From: Eurosta solidaginis
Taxonomy: Eukaryota > Arthropoda > Insecta > Diptera > Tephritidae
Length of the DNA: 64,000 nucleotides
Assembly (NCBI RefSeq): GCF_040869045.1
Contig: NC_090322.1
Location: 182,465,477 to 182,529,476 of the forward strand
Reading direction: 5' to 3'
Shown here in pieces: positions 62,101-64,000 of the stretch; positions within the stretch are counted from its first letter, which is position 1, and each line of letters begins with the position of its first letter. The position numbers were made by a program, and so were the translations under genes. The notes under the pieces are model-generated. The model had not been told where the DNA came from. It worked only from the letters and a program-made list of their open reading frames with translations, and did no database searches.

Positions 62101-62699
62101 AAAATTATTCAGAATGGCGCTGATAATGCAGAGGAGCAAGGTACTGTCGGTTCCGTTGCTGGCGGTGGTCGTTACGACAATCTTGTTGGTATGTTTGATG
62201 CCAAAGGCAAGCAAGTGCCTTGCGTAGGTGTTTCTATTGGTGTGGAGCGTATTTTTTCGGTATTAGAAGCTAAAAATGCCGCAGCTGGCATTAAGATGCG
62301 TACCAATGAGGTGGAAGTTTATGTGGCATCTGCACACAAGGGTTTGCATGAAAAGCGTTTAAGCATTTTGAACAGTTTGTGGATGCAGGGCATTAAGGTA
62401 AGAGAAATAGTATTTTTTTTTATTTTTTTTTAGTTTGTATGTCTAAAAAAAGTTCCAATAAAAAAGTTAATTGTTTTCTTTTTTCTTTTATTAAGGCTGA
62501 GCACTCGTATAAATTGAATCCAAAGTTATTGGCACAATTACAACACTGCGAAGAAAATCAAATTCCATTAGCGATTGTTTTTGGTGATTCCGAACTGACC
62601 AAAGGCATTGTGAAGTTACGTGAAGTGAATACAAGAAAGGAAGAAGATATACCATTGTCAGCGTTGGCGGATGAGATCAAGAAACGTTTGCGTGGTTAA
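35094..62699 (+). CDS. HisRS: Histidyl-tRNA synthetase (whole gene, cytosolic form)
   Basis: Class II synthetase joining histidine to tRNA-His. Exons: 35094-35186, 59518-59730, 61130-61558, 61798-62397, 62496-62699; all junctions phase 0, giving 512 aa (human cytosolic HARS1: 509). The first exon supplies a WHEP helix-turn-helix ([19 protein letters not shown]), continued by [12 protein letters not shown]. The catalytic core has [14 protein letters not shown] and [20 protein letters not shown] (motif 2), the HisA motif [12 protein letters not shown], and motif 3 [10 protein letters not shown]. The anticodon-binding domain lies in exons 4-5. The exon 1 to exon 2 distance is 24.3 kb, filled with transposons. 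The alternative start at 59144 would replace exon 1. Transcript evidence was not available. Confidence 0.9.
35187..36054. other. HisRS intron 1, first part
   Basis: AT-rich intron DNA without recognised gene. Contains short (CAA)n near 35748-35765 and TATATATA near 35347. Confidence 0.6.
36442..37775 (-). mobile_element. 5'-truncated LINE in repeat A
   Basis: Inserted exactly in the repeat-A sequence (see there). The minus strand carries the RT to the C-terminus; the 3' end is marked by ATAAATGAAATGAAATAT-like repeats at 36442-36456. Related at the C-terminus to the fragment at 8271-8904. The 5' end lies near 37775. Confidence 0.87.
36568..37770 (-). pseudogene. LINE RT with damaged catalytic motif
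   Basis: The frame 37719-36568 (383 codons) is open: [34 protein letters not shown], then FLIYINDIV. At the place of the catalytic YADD only LYDALIM is found, so two residues (A, D) have been lost in frame by a 6-base deletion. The polymerase would be inactive although the frame is open. [13 protein letters not shown] also departs from the usual G-PQGS-LGP. Confidence 0.85.
38405..39489 (+). pseudogene. R1/LOA-like LINE RT fragment, 5' part of a split copy
   Basis: Reading in three frames: [12 protein letters not shown], then [20 protein letters not shown], then [18 protein letters not shown] (YADD kept), [19 protein letters not shown], and finally [20 protein letters not shown] to [12 protein letters not shown]. 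The motif [13 protein letters not shown] is usual in R1/LOA/I-type elements. Several frameshifts. It continues at 50561 after the LTR element. Confidence 0.85.
39490..39913 (+). repeat. 5' LTR of the mdg1/412-like element
   Basis: The right edge is fixed by the PBS at 39914 and by identity with the end of the 3' LTR. The left edge is inferred from TGTTGCTG at 39490, just after the LINE text; it cannot be checked because the 3' LTR lacks this part. It contains a 65-bp tandem duplication (39637-39701, 39702-39766). Confidence 0.65.
39637..39766 (+). repeat. 65-bp tandem duplication in the LTR
   Basis: Two units, GTAGAAGTAAAACCTAAAGG to GAAGAACTAAAAC, nearly identical (differences at AAGTA/AAGTT and CTACTG/CTCCTG). 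May change promoter strength or be a replication slip. Confidence 0.9.
39914..39927 (+). other. Primer-binding site (mdg1/412-like element)
   Basis: TGGCGACCGTGACG lies directly after the 5' LTR. It starts with TGG and resembles the tRNA-Arg-type PBS of mdg1/412 elements (from memory). Confidence 0.65.
39928..40806 (+). other. Leader of the mdg1/412-like element, A-rich and CAG-rich
   Basis: About 500 bp of extremely A-rich text (AAAAA-CTACAAA repeats), then a (CAG/CAA)n stretch at about 40575-40690. A small + strand frame (40297-40563) and antisense frames are low-complexity and not supported as genes. The leader continues at 44636. Confidence 0.6.
40807..41477 (+). repeat. 5' LTR of the SAP-gag element
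   Basis: 671 bp. Near-identical to 43956-44631; the main differences are a 5-bp duplication (GTTTGATTTGAG) in the right copy and a few substitutions. Contains promoter and AATAAAGG polyadenylation signal near 41367. Confidence 0.95.
41186..41224 (+). promoter_or_regulatory. LTR core promoter (TATA box and initiator)
   Basis: TATAAAAG at 41186-41193 and TCAGTTTG at 41218-41225, an arthropod initiator (TCAGT) 34 bp after the first T of the TATA box. The same arrangement occurs in the right LTR (TATAAAAG at 44335-44342). This is a textbook arthropod RNA pol II layout, with no experimental proof here. Confidence 0.75.
41478..41495 (+). other. Primer-binding site (SAP-gag element)
   Basis: ATTGGTGTCAGAAGAGGA immediately follows the 5' LTR. 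TGG-TGTCAGAAG is a known style of PBS in insect gypsy-like elements; the matching tRNA was not checked. Confidence 0.6.
41529..43058 (+). CDS. Gag with N-terminal SAP domain, coiled coil and zinc knuckle
   Basis: 509-aa structural protein of the LTR element. Residues 4-38 ([19 protein letters not shown] then [13 protein letters not shown]) form a SAP domain, a helix-extended loop-helix that binds DNA or chromatin. Residues about 90-205 are a Gln/Glu/Ser-rich coiled coil built of repeats such as [12 protein letters not shown]. The capsid region follows ([37 protein letters not shown]). A CCHC knuckle [14 protein letters not shown] is at about 419-432. The frame is intact. A SAP domain in Gag is unusual among LTR elements; it may tether particles to chromatin (inference). 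Confidence 0.93.
   Translation: MAKFSELKIQQLKKELESRGLNTSGVKLELQARLREAMEAEGIDVEEYVFHLDGEETTKIEEKNETSQTVTSTDLNMILAAISAQTSTVASMSSQLASQLEAQEERITEMSSQISTNMPSQLEEQKTYMASQLEEQKTHMASQIAEQLKEQEARITLQLEAQEERISTKLEAQETKFSSQLEAVSERQNKVEAEMDALKDRIRELQLNRPITSTSTLKVKSPTFDGSVPFQVFKLQFEKTSTANNWNDEDKVAALFVALKGPAAEVLQTIPEGERNNYEALMAAVERRYGSEHRKQIFQIELQNRYQKANETLQEFASDVERLTHLANADAPVEYTERVKIQSFINGIRDVETKRATYANPKQTFSETVSHALTQETASLLCKPVFKARRVEVERPEWVDAILEVLKGSQKRSEKVIKCFKCGKSGHIARHCDLGPNSSNNVGGRKRKAGGDEQERVRDKERKLAPAIECDICVANWKEIKQSYRQRECGWQGACTDCRYGRISFLDSI
42919..43944 (+). CDS. Protease fused to integrase C-terminus, no RT
   Basis: Overlaps gag by 140 bp in the +1 frame, so frameshifting would be needed to join them. 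Near residue 36 it has [14 protein letters not shown], a retropepsin active site, then [12 protein letters not shown], the usual end of protease. After about residue 140, a basic linker ([23 protein letters not shown]) leads to [15 protein letters not shown] and [20 protein letters not shown], the SH3-like C-terminal domain of gypsy integrase. RT, RNase H and integrase core (about 2.5 kb in relatives) are missing, yet the frame is open through the join. 341 codons; start codon uncertain. Confidence 0.85.
   Translation: MPRLLNVISVSQIGRKSSSLTVRGNVDGKERVLTVDTGASHSLIRSDLVYKRVKSLPGARLRTVTGEYNQVQGEVICEVLIGKVMVLHKFVVTDIVDEVILEVDFLVDHDIKIDMQRRVMHYENQDVPLNFSLEKGFSSKRVLVEEIRQRPRKSRKVDRAKVDGSNVPNKAKLKVPARKRPASTNPNGRTKMTERIFQKECKHGFKPARTFVGKRRNDTEYVKPIRQEQALQSSSSLVKQQSARERSRIMSSKMKHRYDRENNSEGFRNGHLVLLNNPHRRKGVPAQFRCSWEGPYKVVKKISDTIYRIQTTGKPRIRRVVHLEMLAAFRLGDLSDRDDQT
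43944..43955 (+). other. Polypurine tract (SAP-gag element)
   Basis: GGTGGAGGGCAG abuts the 3' LTR at 43956, the normal place for the plus-strand primer. Confidence 0.7.
43956..44631 (+). repeat. 3' LTR of the SAP-gag element
   Basis: 676 bp, TGTTACGAAT to CGTTACA, followed by the ATAT duplication. See the 5' LTR for differences. Confidence 0.95.
45023..45254 (+). promoter_or_regulatory. Six-copy spaced motif array in the leader of the mdg1/412-like element
   Basis: The 11-mer GGTGCGTCCGT and variants start at 45023 (GGTGGTTCCGT), 45067 (GGTGGTCCCGT), 45107 (GGTGCGTCCGA), 45149 (GGTGCGCCCGT), 45197 and 45244 (both GGTGCGTCCGT). Spacing is 40-48 bp with AT-rich, unlike spacers. The array lies 245-475 bp before gag. 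The layout recalls the Su(Hw) insulator in the gypsy 5' UTR, but the motif is different. Function is inferred. Confidence 0.7.
45499..46707 (+). CDS. Gag of the mdg1/412-like element
   Basis: 402-aa structural protein. An acidic Ser/Asn/Glu-rich N-terminus, then a capsid part ([56 protein letters not shown]), and a long Arg/Gly/Asn/Phe-rich tail ([14 protein letters not shown]) with an Asn run encoded by (AAT)n at about 46555-46575. No zinc knuckle; the basic tail probably binds RNA, as in mdg1/412 Gag. The frame is intact. The ATG used may be at 45499 or at 45787 (MATPEEK). Confidence 0.85.
   Translation: MFLRNQKVVPRISEQDSDSENSENSKNSDSNSKNFNSESSDSENIDFKSPVSEGSTTYSPSTIKNLVVRLSLSGEFHGFEELPETNISNPPNSDTNMATPEEKRTFIGICAGIMRENYSGEPLGLESFITKIELIEQFVDENLTNICISYIKSKLDGKAREAIPTQVLSVNDIKLALRTRIKPNNPKVVAGKIAALQVNNNNYTDFAKRVEELSDALERSLIIEGITQTKAREMAIEQTVNVCGLNAKTNLVKSILASTNFSDSKDVVAKLIVKQSNEIKERQVLAFRARNNNNFRNFQSNYRGRNFQNQSRNFNNYSQNRPSFSNSNYGNNFNRGNQRQNFRSGGGNRNQPNNNNNNSNNSRTSNNNGSNTSNNRGRNASVRALNREAPQERTLREDETNY
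46775..47102 (+). pseudogene. Protease of the mdg1/412-like element
   Basis: The frame from about 46775 reads [13 protein letters not shown] where relatives have DTGA, so the catalytic glycine codon is altered to Gln (DTQ). It goes on to [12 protein letters not shown] and [12 protein letters not shown], the D-G-I-L-G-D-F motif of this group, and stops at 47102. Confidence 0.72.
47525..48867 (+). pseudogene. RT-RNase H of the mdg1/412-like element
   Basis: RT motifs [47 protein letters not shown] and the catalytic YVDDIIVIG are present. A frame change lies near 48135 ([18 protein letters not shown] is in the next frame). In RNase H, DA(S) is followed by a TGA at 48496-48498, then [14 protein letters not shown] text and 48547-48867 ([28 protein letters not shown]). 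So pol is broken at least twice. Confidence 0.88.
49147..50331 (+). CDS. Integrase of the mdg1/412-like element
   Basis: 394 open codons. Zinc-binding HHCC region ([24 protein letters not shown]), then DDE: D in [13 protein letters not shown] in [13 protein letters not shown] in [13 protein letters not shown]. The C-terminal part ([24 protein letters not shown]) is the usual end. The frame is intact although upstream pol is broken. Confidence 0.88.
   Translation: MKRKLVNTVLNKQNGKKMISYLNIFLFQILKNLQILLIEPVETVTDNDKKLKLMEIYHNDPISGGHCGNKKLYAKIRTKYYWKGMTRDIATYVKNCKKCLLNKVKPKTKENLVLTPTPCKPFDVVVIDTIGPLPESNNGNRFAVTIMCDLSKYLVTISIPDKTAKTIATAIFEGFILIYGIMKSIKTDLGTEYKNEIFSELTKLLKIEHNFSTAYHHETLGTIERNHRVFNEYLRAFLNDNFPEWDVYLKYFTFLHNTTPSTVFDNGFTPYELVFGRNVTLPNEVQKEQIDPIYNVENYAKEVKYRLQKTHKIAKDLINKHKIKNKDLYDKMARPLAININDKVVVQKVPRNKHESIYQGPYIVTKIDGVNVTVLDEMNKKEKTVHKNRINKVN
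50417..50560 (+). repeat. 3' LTR remnant of the mdg1/412-like element
   Basis: 144 bp match 39770-39913. The first about 280 bp of the LTR, the duplication and the polypurine tract are missing; the 85 bp between integrase and this remnant are unlike the 5' LTR. Probably a deletion after insertion. Confidence 0.82.
50561..50905 (+). pseudogene. R1/LOA-like LINE, 3' part of the split copy
   Basis: Reads [16 protein letters not shown] then [20 protein letters not shown], the C-terminal Cys/His region of this LINE type, ending [13 protein letters not shown]. Just before, [11 protein letters not shown] shows a small duplicated ILTG. A (CTAT)n tail at 50886-50903 marks the LINE 3' end. Between this and 39489 the RNase H part of the LINE is missing. 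Confidence 0.8.
50906..51595. other. Intronic DNA, unassigned
   Basis: A minus-strand frame 50909-51142 is open but matches nothing I know. GAATTGCAAGTGA-like words repeat near 50995-51025. May be a fragment of an unknown repeat. Confidence 0.4.
51596..53490 (-). pseudogene. 5'-truncated LINE, relative of the 21.7-25.4 kb LINE
   Basis: On the minus strand from 53490: [34 protein letters not shown], then [79 protein letters not shown] and [13 protein letters not shown]. The catalytic YADD is kept, but frameshifts lie near 53336, 52890 and 52390. It matches ORF2 of the LINE at 22449-25334 closely. 5' truncation after the endonuclease is typical of LINE copies. Confidence 0.9.
53491..54009. other. 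AT-rich intronic DNA
   Basis: No gene, repeat or structure recognised. Confidence 0.5.
54010..54510. repeat. GC-rich block of unknown origin
   Basis: About 500 bp are clearly richer in G+C than all around (CACCACCGCCTCC, GGCCGGAGCCAGGGCTGAGA, TGCCGGGGAGCGG). No protein or RNA family recognised; minus frame 54364-54113 is open but unlike any protein. Probably the body of an unknown repeat. Confidence 0.45.
54511..55692. other. Intronic DNA with short inverted repeats
   Basis: Near 54920-55010 ATGGAAGACTA occurs twice and CACAGTCTTCCACGCAGAAA / CGGACTGTGCTGG makes a small hairpin. Otherwise no gene or known repeat. Confidence 0.45.
56639..57218. mobile_element. 580-bp MITE with TAA target duplication
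   Basis: Inverted ends TGCGGCAGTTAC-CAC (left 56639, right ending 57218), with further inverted pieces GTACGTA and ACGTGTCAGCTGA-like; flanked by TAA at 56636-56638 and 57219-57221. The interior has CGTACGTACG and AACGTGTCAGCTGA twice (near 56670 and 56797). No coding capacity. Confidence 0.85.
57235..57605 (-). repeat. Repeat B, uninterrupted copy (reversed)
   Basis: The minus strand reads from TAGCTATCATCCGGTGACAA (57605) to CACTGAAAGACGGCAA (about 57243), matching 33377-33540 plus 34359-34566. This copy shows what repeat B looks like without the TIR insertion; about 365 bp. No TIR, no ORF; not a recognised SINE. Confidence 0.87.
57684..58800. other. HisRS intron DNA, small degenerate repeats
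   Basis: TTAGGCG-A-AAATTTA..TCACAT..T-TAC units recur at about 57723, 57793 and 57828. A stretch 58240-58330 (GAAGTTATTGGAGGCGTACC) can be read as a short helix-like peptide but has no support as an exon. Otherwise featureless. Confidence 0.4.
58802..58914. mobile_element. Hairpin MITE upstream of the mitochondrial HisRS exon
   Basis: Arms 58802-58840 and 58875-58914 are near-perfect reverse complements (GGCCTATGAAAAGG-GGCTTATGACT), with a loop containing AACAGCTGTTAACAGCTGTT. It lies 230 bp before the ATG at 59144. Confidence 0.85.
59144..59434 (+). CDS. HisRS: HisRS alternative first exon, mitochondrial leader
   Basis: ATG at 59144 after an A run; 97 codons to CAG before donor GTTAGC at 59435, phase 0 like the WHEP exon. 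The N-terminus [20 protein letters not shown] has Arg/Lys, hydrophobic residues and no acidic residue for 34 positions, as expected of a mitochondrial targeting sequence. The rest is polar and ends [12 protein letters not shown] before exon 2's [12 protein letters not shown]. In flies one HisRS gene serves both compartments; this exon would supply the mitochondrial form (578 aa). The targeting function is inferred. Confidence 0.83.
59518..59730 (+). CDS. HisRS: HisRS exon 2
   Basis: Acceptor TACTTCTAG ends at 59517; donor GTAAGT at 59731. 71 codons. It holds the last WHEP helix ([14 protein letters not shown]) and the start of the catalytic core: [17 protein letters not shown] and [14 protein letters not shown]. 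Shared by both first exons. Confidence 0.95.
60126..60222. repeat. Palindrome inside the hAT-like element
   Basis: Arms 60126-60159 and 60189-60222 (GTATAACAGCTGTTATACGA type, then GTGAAAAGTCAGA) are reverse complements; GTCAGACTCTGACTT is also repeated directly in the loop. It can form a long hairpin. Confidence 0.85.
60787..60811 (+). repeat. Poly-G tract
   Basis: GGGGAGGGAGGGG followed by a G run of about 18; likely length-variable and able to form G-quadruplex. Confidence 0.88.
61130..61558 (+). CDS. HisRS: HisRS exon 3
   Basis: Acceptor CTCTATTAG ends at 61129; donor GTATTT at 61559. 143 codons with [56 protein letters not shown] and [13 protein letters not shown]. Holds motif 2 Arg and the histidine pocket residues. 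Confidence 0.96.
61798..62397 (+). CDS. HisRS: HisRS exon 4
   Basis: Acceptor TCGCCACAG ends at 61797; donor GTAAGA at 62398. 200 codons: [36 protein letters not shown] (HisA loop), [15 protein letters not shown] (HisB) and [14 protein letters not shown] (motif 3 Arg), then the start of the anticodon-binding domain ([16 protein letters not shown]). Confidence 0.96.
62496..62699 (+). CDS. HisRS: HisRS exon 5 with stop
   Basis: Acceptor TTTTATTAAG ends at 62495; stop TAA at 62697-62699. 67 codons completing the anticodon-binding domain: [49 protein letters not shown]. Confidence 0.96.
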   Translation, partial: AEHSYKLNPKLLAQLQHCEENQIPLAIVFGDSELTKGIVKLREVNTRKEEDIPLSALADEIKKRLRG

Positions 62700-62789
62700 A
62701 TTGTTTAAATAATGTTGTGATTAGAGATTGTAAAAGGCAGGCTTACGAAATATTGAAATATTTATTTAAATTATTTTAAATGCTAACTT

Positions 62790-62795
62790 AATAAA
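62790..62795 (+). terminator. HisRS: Polyadenylation signal of HisRS
   Basis: AATAAA 91 bp after the HisRS stop, the only canonical hexamer in the short stretch before the next gene; a 3' UTR of about 110-120 nt would result. Confidence 0.7.
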
Positions 62796-63033
62796 AAATT
62801 AAACGAAATGCATTTTTCTGGGTATAAAACTATAAAATCTGAGTTTTTTTTGTATCTTTAATTATAACTAAGCTTCATGATACTCCTTGAAGATAAAACT
62901 ACTTCAAAATAATACTTAAACTTATTAAAAATACTTTTGACTAATACCTTACAGTTAAACATAATCGCAATCATTAAACAAATAATTAACTTCACGCGCT
63001 AAACCAATCGTGTGAACCACTTAACTCCAAAAA

Positions 63034-63534
63034 ATGCCCGAATACTTAAACGCAATGACTGGCCGTTTTAAGAACACAAATCCTAGTGGTGGCATGACAA
63101 CGGTGACCCCACCAGCTCCCTACGATGCGAGTACAATCATGTATGAAACAATGCAACAAATCCAACAATATCAGCCACAATATCAACAACTCGAATTACA
63201 GCAGCCAAATCTTGGCAATGTTATGCCAAATGCGACTACATATGATTATATGGGTTATGCACCGGTTTCGGCACCTGTACCACCACCCTCATCGGCTATA
63301 AATGAGCATGAAATTGAGTTCCTCAATTGTCGGCCCAGGCGTTATAAACGCACAAAACGTACATATACGAAAAGAAAAAATAAAACAACAACTACTAAAC
63401 AAAACAACGAAAAATCAACTGCTGCTGCAGTAGGAGCAGCAGCAGCAGGAACAGCAATGCAGAACATGTCGGAAGCAATGCAAATGCCACCAACAGCAAT
63501 CGACAATCAGTCGAATGTACAAATGAGCTTTAAG
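63034..63534 (+). CDS. First coding exon of an unrecognised gene
   Basis: ATG at 63034 (context AAAAAATGCCC), 167 open codons and a strong donor GTAAGT at 63535, phase 0; later exons lie beyond the window. The protein starts MPEYLNAMTGRFKNTNPSGG, continues Gln/Tyr/Pro-rich (QQIQQYQPQYQQLELQQP, PVSAPVPPPSS) and has a basic cluster RPRRYKRTKRTYTKRKNK that could be a nuclear localisation signal or DNA contact, followed by an Ala run. This mix is common in nuclear or transcription-related fly proteins; no domain is recognised. It begins only 335 bp after the HisRS stop, same strand. Confidence 0.7.
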
Positions 63535-64000
63535 GTAAGTGGAATCGACACATATAATATAATCAGTTCGAATTTATTTTGAGATTTTTAAAGACATATA
63601 AATTTAATATTTAAATTCACTCTGTAAAAACGTTCGAGTCTTTGCAAAAACGAATGTCTGACAAAACTCAGAAGTGCAATGAAAATGGTCAGGTATTTGT
63701 GCGAAAGGCAGAGCTTAAGTCGCAGAAGGTTTGGTCATTCAGCGTGATATAGAATGCTATTGATATCAAAATCAATATCGAAAAAAACTTTCCTGTAAGA
63801 CAGCCGTAGTCAAGGACAAAGTCATGTACATATAAGTTAACTTTACATTTTTAGAGAAGTATTAAAAGAACTAAAGACCTTGAAAAATATATTTTTCCTG
63901 AGTAAGGATAATAGCGAATATACATGTACGCGTTTTAGCCGCAATTGAGCTCTGTAGCTCTGTAACGCTAATAAACAAGGCTCGATGAAGTCTGTAGTTA
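63535..64000. other. Start of the next intron
   Basis: AT-rich, no gene or repeat recognised up to the window end. Confidence 0.5.

Overview
The window is AT-rich nuclear DNA of a higher dipteran. Small-exon genes with GT-AG introns, protein similarity to Drosophila genes, and a mix of Jockey/CR1 LINEs, Mag-, mdg1/412- and CsRn1-like LTR elements, a tRNA-derived SINE and AT-rich MITEs suggest a tephritid-like fruit fly with a repeat-rich genome. That taxonomic call is inference. Most open reading frames here belong to transposons. No bacterial genes, CRISPR arrays or rRNA genes were seen.

Host genes, all on the + strand: (1) an Spt2/SPTY2D1 histone chaperone gene in five coding exons (4152-18721, 610 aa by my splicing); (2) a histidyl-tRNA synthetase gene (35094-62699) with two alternative first exons, a WHEP-domain exon at 35094 giving a 512-aa cytosolic enzyme and a mitochondrial-leader exon at 59144 giving 578 aa, both joining exon 2 at 59518 in phase 0; (3) the first coding exon of an unrecognised gene at 63034 that runs out of the window.

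Layout: 1-2774 is the 3' part of a LINE. 2930-3963 holds small repeats and two MITEs just upstream of Spt2. Spt2 intron 1 (4212-15077) contains a Jockey-type LINE split by a 5.4-kb Mag-like gypsy element, which is itself split by a LINE fragment and a MITE. Intron 4 of Spt2 holds a 1.4-kb non-coding repeat (repeat A). 18722-35093, between the genes, holds a minisatellite element, a SINE, a nearly complete LINE, a decayed CsRn1-like gypsy, a decayed PIF/Harbinger transposon and a dispersed repeat (repeat B). The 24-kb intron after the cytosolic HisRS exon holds a second copy of repeat A (split by a LINE), an R1/LOA-like LINE split by an mdg1/412-like LTR element, inside which sits a 3.8-kb LTR element whose gag has a SAP domain and which lacks reverse transcriptase, then another LINE and nested TIR elements. 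The next HisRS intron holds a hAT-like element with long inverted repeats.

The points I find most interesting are: the two-start HisRS gene stretched by transposons; the RT-less but open SAP-gag LTR element; a regularly spaced six-copy motif array in the leader of the mdg1-like element (insulator-like); a 2A-like motif before PHD-like fingers in a LINE; and the fully resolvable nesting order with target-site duplications.
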